Below, piece after piece: positions 1 through 11,145 of a stretch of 64,000 nucleotides of DNA. Position numbers and translations under genes: made by a program. The DNA is from Manis javanica. Lineage: Eukaryota; Chordata; Mammalia; Pholidota; Manidae. Within the stretch, counting starts at the first letter, position 1; each line of letters opens with the position of its first letter. The notes beneath the pieces were generated by a model. That model worked only from the letters and a program-made list of their open reading frames with translations, did not search any database and was not told the origin of the DNA. The stretch is from contig NC_133167.1 in the NCBI RefSeq assembly GCF_040802235.1, forward strand, positions 97,636,001 through 97,700,000, in the 5' to 3' direction.

Positions 1-1677
1 TTTCAGGAGGACTAGTTAGGTCTGTCTCCTTCTCAGGTGTTGTCTCTGTGATCTTTGTCTGCCTGTAGTTTTGCCTTTTCATGGTGATAGAGATAGTCTG
101 CAGAGCTGGTACAAGTGACCGCTGGAAGAGCTTCCCTTCTTGTTGGTTTGTAGCCTTTTCCTGGGAGAATAGCGACCTCTAGTGGCTTGTGCTGGGCAGC
201 TGTGCGCAGACAGGGCTTCTGCTTCCTGCCCAGTTGCTTTGGGGTTTATCTCCACTGTTGCTGTGGGCTTGGCCTGGCTGGGGCTGTTCCTCCAAAATGG
301 TGGAGCCCCGTTAGAGGGGGAGCAGCCAGGAGACTATTTATCTCCGTAAGGGGCCTCTGTGCTCCCTGCTGCCCAGGGGGTTAGAGTGCCCAGAGATCCC
401 CAGATTCCCTGCATCTGGTCTAAGTGACCTGTCCTGCCCCTTTAAGATTTCCAAAAAGCACTCTCCAAACCAAAACAACAACAGCAACAATGAGAGAGGG
501 AACAGAAAGGAAAAAAAAAAGAAAAAACACGCGATTTTTTTTTTTTCCTCAGGTGCCGGTCCCAGGCACCCGCGCACTGGTCCTGCTGCCCTGTCTCCCT
601 AGCACCAGGGTCCCTGTCCTTTCAAGGCTTCCAAAAAGCACCCACCCACCGGTCCTGCAGGGAAGGAACGCTCAATATTCTTGGTCCTCAGGCACTGGTC
701 CCACGCACCCGCTCACCAGTCCCGCCGCCCTGCCTCCCTAGCACCGGGGTCCCTGTCCCTTCAAGGCTTCCAAAAAGCACTTGGCAAAAAGAGAGAAAAA
801 AAAGGGGAAAAATGCGCGATTTCTTCCGTCCTCAGGTGCTGGTCTCAGGCACCCACCCACCGGTCCCACAGGGAAAAATGCGGGATATTCTTTGTCCTCA
901 GGTGCCGGTCCCAGGCACCTGCTCACCAGTCCCGCCGCCCTGCCTCCCTAGCACCGGGGTCCCTGTCCCTTTTAGGCTTCCAAAAAGCACTCGCAGAAAA
1001 GAGAAAAAAAAAAGGGGAAAAACGCGCGATTTCCTCTGTCCTCAAGTGCCGGTCTCAGGCACCCGCCCACCGGTCCCGCAGGGAAAAATGGGGGATATTC
1101 TTTGTCCTCAGGCGCCGGTCCCAGCCACCCGCTCACCAGTCCCGCCACCGTGCCTCCCTAGCACTGGGGTCCCCGTCCCTTCAAGGCTTCCAAAAAGCGC
1201 TTGCCAAAAAGAGAAAAAAAAAAGGGGGAAAAACGCGCGACCTCCTCCGTCCTCAGGCACCGGTCTCAGGCACCCGCCCCCAGGTCTCGCAGGGAGAAAC
1301 GCGGGATATTCTTTGTCCTCCGGCGCCGTTCCCAGGCACCTCCTCACCGGTCCCGCCACCCCGCCTCCCCAGCAACGGGGGCCCGTCCCTCTAAGGCTTC
1401 CAAAAAGCGCTCGCCAAAAAAAAAAACTGCTCCGGTTTCTCTCCACCCGCCGGGAGCCGGGGGGAGGGGCGCTCGGTCCCGCCGGGCTGGGGCTTGTATC
1501 TTACCCCCTTCACAAGGCGCTGGGTTCTTGCAGGTGTGGATGTGGTCTGGATGTTGTCCTGTGTCCTGTGGTCTCTATTTTAGGAAGATTTTTCTTTGTT
1601 ATATTTTCATAGCTCTATGTGTTTTTGGGAGGAGATTTCCACTGCTCTACTCACGCCGCCATCTTGGCTCCCGCCCC
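1..1677 (-). mobile_element. LINE-1 5'UTR/promoter, minus strand, body outside window
   Basis: Read on the minus strand, the right end starts GGGAGCCAAGATGGCGGCGT, the classical 5' start of mammalian L1. It continues through a CpG-rich 5'UTR to the window's left edge. ORF1 and ORF2 would lie further left. The 5' start is preserved, so this is a full-length-type insertion rather than the usual 5'-truncated copy. Whether its ORFs are intact cannot be seen. The T-rich stretch right after 1677 may be part of the target-site duplication. Confidence 0.85.
430..1425 (-). repeat. tandem 210-bp monomers in the L1 5'UTR
   Basis: The marker CCAAAAAGC occurs at 451, 631, 770, 980, 1190 and 1400. The last three intervals are exactly 210 bp and the first two (180 and 139) are shortened units. 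Each complete unit also carries an A-rich block followed by CGCGCGA and GTCCTCAGG. Reading frames spanning the array come from the repeat and are not taken as genes. Confidence 0.85.
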
Positions 1678-2145
1678 TCTTTTTTCTTTTTTAAGTGAAG
1701 TAATTAGATCAGCTTTTCTTGTCTGGCCTGAGAATGTTTCCACTGGACAACAGGGGCAGTTGCAGGACTAGATGAGCACTGACACCTTCTTTCCTTCTCC
1801 TTTGCAAAGACCTTATCCAGAGAACTCCCTCAGTTCATACATGGGTGATAACATAGTCCTCCAAACCCCCCGGACCCTGCGTGGTGTCTGCTGGATTGGA
1901 GACCTGCTTGTTACCTGATGCCTGACCTGGTCCCAGTGGGGAAATGGGGAGGTCGAATTCCAGGTCTCCCCGCCTCCAGTCTGCTCCAGCCAGCAGCAGC
2001 AATGTCTGTTCTCAGCTCCATCATGAAGAAGGTTCAGCAACCCATCTCACATTCTTTAGTGTATTCTGCCAGCATACATTTCTGAGGGTTCTCTTTTCCA
2101 GCCTTGACTCCCACTTCAGGGGGATGCACCCTTTATGGGATTTAT
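1678..2145. other. intergenic stretch, nothing recognised
   Basis: Unique-looking sequence between the two L1 insertions. No coding, RNA or repeat signal that I can name. Confidence 0.5.
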
Positions 2146-2160
2146 AAAATCCTGCTCTGA

Positions 2161-2615
2161 AGCCATAAGAAGAAAACAAATCCTACCATTTGCAACAAGA
2201 TGGATGGAGCTGGAGGGTATTATGCTCAGTGAAATAAGCCAGGCAGAGAAAGACAAGTTATCAAATGATTTCACTCATCTGTGGAGTATAAGAACAAAGA
2301 AAAAAACTGAAGGAACAAAACAGCAGCAGACTCACAGAACCCAAGAATGGACTAACAGATACCAAAGGGAAAGGGACTGGGGAGGATGGGTGGGAAGGGA
2401 GGGATAAGGGGAAAAAAGGGGGCATTATGATTAGCAGACATAATGGGGGGCACGGGGAGGGCTGTACAACACAAAGAAGACAAGTAGTGATTCTATAGCA
2501 TCTTAACTATGCTGATGGACAGTGACTGTAATGGGGTATATGGGGGGGACTTGATGACGGGGGGAGTCTAGTAAACGTAATGTTGCTCATGTAATTGTAG
2601 ATTAATGATACAAAA
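2161..2615 (+). mobile_element. 5'-truncated LINE-1 3' end with target-site duplication
   Basis: It begins inside the end of ORF2 (GATGGAGCTGGAGGGTATTA followed by AAGCCAGGCAGAGAAAGACA, the usual L1 ORF2 3' text) and runs through a G-rich 3'UTR to a short A tail. It is flanked by a direct repeat AAAATCCTGCTCTGAA at 2146-2161 and 2616-2631. The perfect duplication suggests a fairly recent insertion by target-primed reverse transcription. Confidence 0.9.
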
Positions 2616-2631
2616 AAAATCCTGCTCTGAA

Positions 2632-5014
2632 TAGCATATCATAGTTTAAACTTCAAATGTGCCTTTTATCAAAATATTTAGAATGGAGCATATGGTAAGA
2701 TTCGGGCAAAGAGATCATGAACAGTCTTCATTCCAGGCATCTAGCAGAGCCTCCCCAGGTGGAGGTAACAAAACTCCTTTCTAAAATGCTGGCTTGGGCT
2801 TCCCCCTCAGGCAGAGTCCTGAAAGGATACAAAACTTATTCTCTCATAGCACGGGTCTGAGAAATTACTCCAGCAAGGCATTTTAAAATTAGTAAAACTA
2901 AACCAATGTTTCTCATGAATCACCCTAACTATTCCTATTGTCTATGTAACTAGCAAAAGTTTAAATTAATAGATATTAAGTAAATAGTTTCTGGGTTAAT
3001 TCATCCATGCCATGTCAATACAAGTGATATAGTCAAGTGAGTGAAGGCACTTTTCTGAAGACTGAGAGAACTGCACAGATATCGGGCTCTGTTGGAGCTC
3101 ACTGTATGCCTTTGAGCAAGTCATTTCACCTTTCTGAATCTCAGTTTTGTCATCTATAAAATAAAGCTGTTGGATTCAATAATTTCTAAAAATCCACATC
3201 CTCTTTTAAATTCTTCTGTTTTGCTTATTTGTCATTTACAAGAAGCTTCCCTAGACTCTACTATGAAAGAGGATTAAAAATGTTAATAAGCTGGGAGAGT
3301 TCCCGGATAACTAGGTAACATTGATAAGTATATGCACTGGGTGAGTCAACTAGGTCAGAGCTGAGCATCTACACAGAGCCCAGTGGGGGTCAGGCATCCC
3401 CTGCATGGCTCCTCTGGCGCTCCAAGCACACAATGAATGACAAAGCTATGGTAATTATCAAATTGAACAATCCACATTATTACTTTTCTAATCTAGTACA
3501 ATTCTTCATTTTTAATTGAGGTATCACTGACATATAACATGATACTAGAGAAAGGCCCATATTATTATCTAAAAATGTTCTTGCTCTGTTCCTGCCAATT
3601 CCTGGGATTCCAGGACCGTGGTGCTCCTGTGAAACGCTGCTGTTGTCATCAGGTAGATCCCCAAATGGAGGTGACTGTAGTGTGAAAAAGCCATTTTCTC
3701 CTTCCCTAATGAAACTAGACTTGGACACATGCCCCTTCCTAAAACCCCAGCACCAGCTTTTAATAGGCTGCAATGTTTGCAAAACTACCCTGAAACTAAT
3801 AGGATAATGGAAGGAACTTATAATGCAGAAAAAGAAAATGTAAATAGGGTTATTAGCTGTGACTGTTCTTTTCTCCCCATGGACCTTCTCACCTCTTGCA
3901 CAAGGACCGAGACTACAGCCTGTTGCAGGTGCTGTATAACCTCCCACTTGCAGACTTGTCCTTGATCATCACCCCTGACTCCTCTCTTGTTTCATAAGAA
4001 GGGAAAAAAGTTCCTATCTCCCAAGCCAAATAGGGATAAACACTAGTGATATAGCTCTGCCCACTGTAAATGATCATTTATAGGATTATGCAGAGAAATT
4101 TTGCTTTTTATTTCCACAAAGTTTCCATTCAAGAATGTAGTCTGGGCTATGCTTTTGTATATTAAAAAAGCTTATTAAAGGATCACCCACCAAGTAACAG
4201 AAAAGTTTTCTCCCAAAGATAAATATGTTTCTGCCTTAGCTAAACAGAAAATTGTTACCAAAATCTTCTATTTAGATATGGTGGACTGATCACATATTTT
4301 TTATCTGTGCTCCTTCTCCAAATCCCTTAAAAATGGCAGCAAAGAAATAGAAAGGCATAAACCCACAATGTTGATGCAAACAGGAATGATACATGAGGAG
4401 ATAAGAGATTACAACAATTTATTGGAAGAGATTTTAGAGGAACCACAAAATTCAAAAAGACTGTCAATGCTGGAAATAGTGGGATTGGTGAAATTATATA
4501 TTAAGTGTAGTTGGACCCTACAGCCCTTTATCTCATTTAACTACAACCCTCTTTATTCAATGCCATCTACTCCTTGCCCATCTTTGATTCCTAAGAGAGG
4601 TTGATCCAGAAAGTATTTTCATTTGAGAATATCAGAAATATGGAAGGTTAGGAGCCATTAACAGATAATTAAATGAAAATGTGCAAAGAAAGTACGCCAA
4701 CCACTCTTTCAAGCCACATCATTGTCAGGCTTATATTTCCTGGCAGGAACCACATATTCCCTCTGGGAGAAATAGAATAACCCCAGAGGAAAAAAATGTA
4801 ATAACACTAAAATATAGTGGTCCCTCCACAGATATGCCAGATCACCACTTAGTCATATACTGAAGTTTACCAGTTCATAAACTCCACCCAAGAACTTAAA
4901 GCTAGCTTTCAGTTAGCATTTTTTTGGTGCTTTGAAAAGAGACAACAAAGGATCACCAGACATTTAAAGGATTCTCCAGTATGAAAACAAAACAAAGAAA
5001 GGAATCCGGGAACA
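2632..5014. other. intergenic stretch with scattered old repeats
   Basis: Apart from a MIR near 3085-3190 and a short L1-3'-like piece near 3505-3550 (TTTTTAATTGAGGTATCACT), I see no gene or named element. Short open frames here have no recognisable domains. Confidence 0.5.
3085..3190 (+). repeat. MIR SINE fragment
   Basis: Contains the MIR core order GAGCAAGTCATTTCACCTTT, CTCAGTTTTGTCATCTATAA and AAATAAAGCTGTTGGA, close to the mammal-wide MIR consensus in + orientation. Confidence 0.75.
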
Positions 5015-6560
5015 TAGAATATTGAGTGTTTACTATGTGCCAGGCAATGTTCTAGATGCTGAGAGAATTTTAAAGAACTAAATAGATGAAAGTCTCTACC
5101 CTCAAATAGCTTACATTCTAGCAGAGATGGGAAGTAAATACTACATACACACAAAAAAATAGATTATACAATATGTTAGACAGTGGTACCTGCCATATAC
5201 TGTGAAGAAAAAAATGAATCAGGAGAAAGGACTAGAGAATGGGTTGGGGAAGGAAATGCAAATTTAAATAGAGCTGGTCAAGGAAGGCTTTACTGAGATG
5301 ACATTTGAGAAAAGACCAGAGGAGATGAGAAAGTAAATCATGGGGGACCTGGAGCCAAGGGAGGAAGGAGCGGTCCAGGCAGTGAGGTGAGCTAGTGCAA
5401 AGGCTGGGGGGCAGATGTGTGCCAGAATGCCTGGAGAGAAGCTAAGAAGCAAGCAATCCATGTGTTCAGAGAGAGAAAGGGCATCCAGATTAGAGAGTTT
5501 ACCAGTCTGCTGGAAGGAATTTAACTTATACTCTGAGTATAAGTCAAGCCACTGAGGTATTTTTGAACTGAGAAATAATATGAAGTTACCTTCTTTTAAA
5601 AGAGAAGTTCTGTATTTGGGGAGGGATACAAGGGTGGAAGTAGAGACACCAGTAAGAGACAAAAGGAATATTCCCCAGGCAAGAAATGATGGTGGCTTAG
5701 AACAGGGTGGAAATAATAGAGGTGAAGAGGAATGGTTAGATTCCGGATATAATTTGAAAGGAAGTGAATGATTTCCTGACACACTAAATGTGAGTGGTGA
5801 GAGAGAAGAAAAAACAAAAAAAAGCAAAGATGACTTCACATTTTTGGTCTTAGCAACTAGAAGGCTGGACATGCCATTAAGCTGGGGTGTCAGGAAAAAT
5901 GAAGGAATAAACATGTGGAGCAGGGAGGATGGATGCAGAACTCTATTCTGGACGTGGTACATTTGAATGGCTGTTAAACACGCAAGGAAAAATGTCAAGA
6001 AAACAATTGGATTACAGAGTCTATAGTTCAGAGGAAATGCATACTTTGAAGTCAATACTGTAAAGAATGGTATTTAAAGTCATAAGAAGGAATAAGATAC
6101 CAGGAAAGTGAACATAGTCGCGGAGGGAAGGGGTGCAAATGCTGAGCTTGGGGCTAATCCAGTGTTAAGAATTTGGGGTGATGAGGCGTAAACAGCAAAG
6201 GAAAGGAGTCAGAGCGGTAGGAGGAAAGCTAAGAGACAGCAAAGTTCTAGAAACCAGGTGAGATGTGTCAAGGAGAAGGAAGTAATTTATAAGTCCAGGA
6301 GATGAAGTATCTTAAGGACTGAGCCTTGAATTAAGCCACATGGTTGGTGGAGGCTGTGACAAGGTTGGTTTCAGTGGGAAGGTGGGGTGAAAGCTTGGTC
6401 AAAGTTTGAAAGAGACTGTGAGGGGAGAAATGGGAGATAACTGAAAAGGAGGTCTGAGCAGCAGGAGTTCCTCCAGAACCTCCAGAAGGTGGAATAAAAG
6501 GACAAGGATATGAAACATAGGAGAGAAAAGATAAGAAAATTAGAGATTTAATTTAAGAAG
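5015..6560 (-). repeat. long LINE-2 (L2) 3' relic
   Basis: It begins with the L2 end in reverse (TTTACTATGTGCCAGGCAAT, then GCTTACATTCTAGCAGAGAT). It continues collinearly with remembered L2 text such as GGTCCAGGCAGTGAGG, GATGGTGGCTTAGAACAGGG and GACTGAGCCTTGAATTAAGC. An unusually long, degenerate L2 copy of about 1.5 kb. The 263-codon minus-strand open frame inside (5264-6055) is a chance frame in this 3'UTR-like sequence. Confidence 0.75.
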
Positions 6561-8339
6561 TCAAGCATGCACCTAAGAGAACTAATAAAGAGGATGCAGG
6601 AAACAGTAGAAAATGAATTATCAAAGAAACAATAGAAAAATAATTCCCAGAATGGAAGGAGATGGAGGTGAAAAAGCCTGTTTAGTGCTCAGCATAATTA
6701 ATAATAATGATAATAAAAAGACAAAAAACACTCACCTCTTGGCCATATCATGATGAAACTTCGAACAACAGTGATAGAGGAAAGTTGCAAAAAGCTTTCA
6801 GTAGGAGTGAAATTCCATAAAAAGCACAAAGACTAAGAATGGCATCATGCTTCTCCACAGAAAGAATGCTTTAAAATTTCTCAGCGAATCTATATTTTCC
6901 AAATTGGGCTGCTACACAGCCATGCTAGCAATCAAGTGTGAAGATAAAGACATTTCGAACATTCAAAACCTAAAAAAAAACAAAACAAAAACTATCTACC
7001 TTCACATAGCCTTTCTGAGATTCTGACAATATGATCTAGAAAAATAAGGGCAAAGATCTATAAAGACAAAGACAAAGAAAACAAGAAAAAGTAGGATGCT
7101 TTGCGATGTGCGAACTTCGCTGGACTAAACTACATCTCCCAGAATTCCTTTTCCTTTTTTTTCTTGTTAGAGACAGCCACATAGAGATTCTTGTAGGGCA
7201 TTTGGAGGGCAGAAATGAAGTGGCAGCTGTCTTTGTAGCTCTCACATGCTGCTGCCTATCTGTTGACTCATCCTGTTGGCATAAGGCTTCAACTGCCCAC
7301 CTTCCTCTGGGGCTTCCTTCAGCACAAGACAAAGGGCTCCTACAGGATACCCACATTGCCAAGGTCAGAGGCAACAAGAGCTGACAGTTTTTAGTCCCTG
7401 CTCATGGGCTCCAGTTCCTGCTTCCCTCACAGCCATCTGCCCTCTACCCTTACCTTCCCTACATGCTTTGAGCTCCAGCATCAAATATGAAGAAAAAGAC
7501 CCTTCAGAGGCTTCTTAACCAGTGCCCTCAATTGCATTAGATCAGCCCTTATATACCCTAGAGGTTCTGCTTCTCTGACTGGACTCTGTTACGTAGAGGA
7601 TCCCAAACAAGAAAGCCGAATCCCCACCAGAGTTTTCCAAATGCACTGCTATTTCCTGGAGGCCCCTTCTCAGAGCCTTCAATTCTTTTGCTCAGATCTG
7701 AACAGCTTGACCCGTACATACGTAGGACTACATGAAGCATGTAAAAAGGATACTGATGGATATTTGACAGATCCCCCAAAATATATAGCTTCAGCTTCCA
7801 CAAAACCTGTATCCTCCCCTGCATACCAGTTCAGAAAAAATGAAATGCTTATTTACTACTCTTCAGAGGTTTTCCACTTATCTGCAATTTTTTTCCTCTG
7901 GTATCTAACTAGGTCTAAATTGATTCCCCAATAGAGCAAAGTGCCAAAGATATTTTCTTATTCAAATTTTTTCCCCTGCAAAGAATTGAAAGAGCTCTGG
8001 CCAAGGAATGTTTGTTTTTCTTTCCATGTGTATGCAAGGATTTCAGAATTGCATATATTTTATGCTTCTGAACAATAACATCTTTCTTATTAAAGAAGAA
8101 TCTCCCCATATGATCACCTATCATTAAAAAAAAAACCAGTTGCAACTAAATACTAAATTCTAACACAAAACAGATTTTTTACACTTAACACATAAAGAAG
8201 AAATTCAGCTACATTGTTTGTATAAAACTATGTGGGGGGAAAAGAAAACAAGAGTCCATGTTAAGTGAAACCACATTTAAAAATACACCTTCAGATACAA
8301 GGAAGATGGGCAGTAACACAAAATGCTTTCTTTCATTCT
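6561..8339. other. intergenic stretch, mostly unrecognised
   Basis: A-rich sequence, then an ACTACATCTCCCAGAATTCC stretch near 7131 that resembles a ZNF143 site but sits outside any CpG island. A segment at 7966-8040 recurs near 11017. No gene was supported. Confidence 0.45.
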
Positions 8340-9420
8340 ATTCCTCAGTATTGTTGTGGGGAGGTCCTGTCTGGGAAGGTCTCTCCCTGTGCGCTAGGTG
8401 AAACCTCATCCCAGGAGAGGGCTCTTGACTCTGATTGAGAAAGAATTTATGAACAGGTCAGACAAGTGCAAGCAAGAAGAAATTCATTAAAATGAAAGTA
8501 ATAGCGAGTGTCAAAGTTGTGTAGAGCCAGGAAGAGTGGCCCTTTTACTTGGGCAGCCATGCAGGTGATGGAAAGCAAGAAAGAACAGAGGAGAGAAAAG
8601 GAAAGTTGATTCAACTCCTGCTAGGTGTACAGCAGATCCCTTGCCAATTCCTATGCCAGAGTCACCTGGTGTCCAATATCCACTTGGACCTGTAAGGCAA
8701 GGGAAGTATATACCTGTCACCCCAGAACTGGAGGAGCTGTAGAGCACTGTTTGGAGTGAGTTTATATGCTCGGAACTTTCCAAAACAAAACAAAGGAGAG
8801 ATTCAGGCAGGTTGTGGTTATGCAGCTGCAGTCCTTTGTGGGTCAGCAAGTGGCAGGAACGTGCAAGTCCCATAATCAGAGGTTCCTGAAGCCATTTTCC
8901 TACTTGCCTGAAATAAAACAGGGAGAGAGAAAAGGCTAGTGTTGAAGATTGGAAAGTTGAATAAAATAGCAGTGACAAAGACATTTACCACCTGCAATAG
9001 AAAGGGGTCTCCTATTAACCTTTTAGCTGGCTTGAAAGAATTCAGAGACAAAAGGCAGTAAACGAAGCAGTATGTAGGTTTCATTTAAAGTACACACTCA
9101 GAGCGGGGAGTGCGGGCAGCCTCCCGAGAAGAGGGCCCAAGCAGGTTTTGTTCAAAGAGTAGGATGTTTTACTTAAAGTGACCAGTGCTCACTCAGACAG
9201 GAGTGTGGGTGACTTCAGAGAGAGAAGAGGTGCAGGTAAAAGTTTAGGTTTTGAGGTTTTTATGGAGCTTTTTGGGTAGGGGTCAGTATAAGGCATGATG
9301 GATGTAGGTCTTTATCTTAAGAATAGTGTTGTCCAGGTAACCAGGTGGATTTGTGGGCTGCCATTCTTTATCCATCAAAGACACTTCAGGGGTCTCTTCC
9401 TTGGAAATTCCTTTCTTGTC
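8340..9420 (-). mobile_element. endogenous-retrovirus LTR-like remnants, minus strand
   Basis: Read on the minus strand, two blocks (about 9030-9420 and 8340-8480) resemble retroviral LTR ends. One carries text like GTTTACTGCCTTTTGTCTCT; the other carries TGAATTTCTTCTTGCTTGCA. No retroviral gene is visible. Family and exact ends are not resolved. Confidence 0.35.
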
Positions 9421-11086
9421 AATGACACAAACATTACTTAGCTGATTAATGTGACTAGAAGAAGGGAAACATGAGAAAGAAAAAGAACATGTTAAAGGTT
9501 ATGTTAAAAGAATAATCTCACCATTTTTCACAAGCTAAGTGTATTTTATAATGACATGATACTTGTTCCATGTACCTGCTCTACCTGTGTGATTTCTCTG
9601 CTATTGTTGATAAATTTGCTATAAATCTTTATTTTTCAGGTGCCTAAATCCAACTGTTATGTGCTTCCCCCCTCCCCAGTTTTTAGATCCTTCAAATATT
9701 ATCCACTCTTCAAACATCATCCAACTAGTTGGAAAACACTTGAAGACTCACATTTTTATCCACATCTAAAAGTAGAATCCCCCAGGGTTAACTCTTCTGA
9801 CAAAATTTCTGGACATTGGCAGAGATTTTTAAAATAAACCATTTGATGAAAATATATTTGCACATTTAAATTTAAACTTTGTCCTACTTTTCATTCAGCT
9901 TGTATTATTTTTTATTTCTTAGAAAAAGTAAGACTGCCTAAATATAAGGCCCTGAGATAATAGTTTCTTACTTTCACTTCAAATAACTCTACATGTGCTG
10001 AAAGAAAGGAAAAGGTCATTGTGCACAATTACACAAACATTCTGATTGTTTTTTGCTTTCCCACATATGGTTCATCACTTATTTTTCTGCATGGGCATTT
10101 GAGGCAAAAGCTGACATATTCAACTTCAAGATTTTTACATTTAAAGATTTTACATTTATACTTAGATTACCAATAGCCAGTGCTAGTTAAAAGACAAAGG
10201 ATAGGTACTAACTCACATGCACATGGCACATGAGTATACACCCAATGATTCTCTAAGATTGAAGTGTTTTTTTCTGATTCCCTTTTAGAGATATTGAAGG
10301 AAAATTCTAGAACTTTTAGAATAGGCTTTTTGTCCCTACCTCCAGCAATAAAGGTTATGAAATATTAAGGCCCAGTCTCAGAGTAATCCACTTACACTGG
10401 TTTTTGTTTGCAAGCTAAAGTAATAGACTTTATCCAGCTATCTTGAGCGAAAAAAAGAAAAGATTGGATTTATTATAACAGAATCAAATATAGACTGCCA
10501 TAAGCAAGTTGAGTGCAGACAGAATGACAAAAACCTCAGCAAGAGGAGTTCTTGGATTTATTTTGTACTATGCCACCCTTAAAACGCTTTGATTTCAGTG
10601 GAAATTTAGCTCCTGTGTCTTTCCATAGAAATTCTATATCTCTAGGAGAGAGAATCCAATTAGTCTAGTCATCTGTATTTCAATGTACACCTGGATACGG
10701 CACCTGCCCATCCAGGCTACTTCCCTATTCTTTAGCCCATAGATGACAGATCCAGAGGTCGAGATTCTTGCCAAACATGACTACTGAGGGGACTTCTGTA
10801 GGCAAGGAGGTCTCCCAGTATGTAGCATTCTCTTACTACCCAATCAGGGAATTTTAAGAATAAAGAAAGGGGATCCATCCAGTTGAACAGAAGTTTGTCT
10901 GGTTCAGTAAGATGCCTAGCAATCTCCCATGACTATTTTCACTGATGAATCAACCACATTATATGTGCCCTTTTGTTATTGCTGAGAATATTTACACACA
11001 CACGTATCTATATGCATTTTTTTCCCCTGTGAAGATAAAGAATTCTGGCCAAGGAATGTTTGTCTTTCTTTCCACATGTATGGGAG

Positions 11087-11090
<4 letters not shown>
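9421..11090. other. intergenic, unrecognised AT-rich sequence
   Basis: No gene signal. Around 10395-10560 there is text related to a segment of PCM1 intron 3 (near 27476), with GCTTAAGC/CTTGAGC followed by an A-rich block and GGATTTATTAT or GAGATTTATTATG. It may be an old interspersed repeat. Confidence 0.35.

Positions 11091-11091
<1 letters not shown>

Positions 11092-11141
<50 letters not shown>
11092..11141. repeat. (TA)n microsatellite, about 25 units
   Basis: An uninterrupted alternating TA tract of about 50 bp. Reading frames with long Tyr-Ile runs across it come from the repeat. Confidence 0.95.

Positions 11142-11145
<4 letters not shown>

Noticed and set aside
681..1612. Long overlapping open frames of 237 and 266 codons on the + strand
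   Set aside because: They run through the 210-bp L1 promoter monomers, antisense to the L1, and their peptides simply repeat with the monomer. No domain or splice context.
3480..3947. 155-codon minus-strand open frame
   Set aside because: No domain, overlaps an L1-3'-like piece; no splice or promoter context.
5264..6055. 263-codon minus-strand open frame
   Set aside because: It lies within a degenerate L2 copy in the part that corresponds to L2 3' untranslated sequence, and has no recognisable domain.
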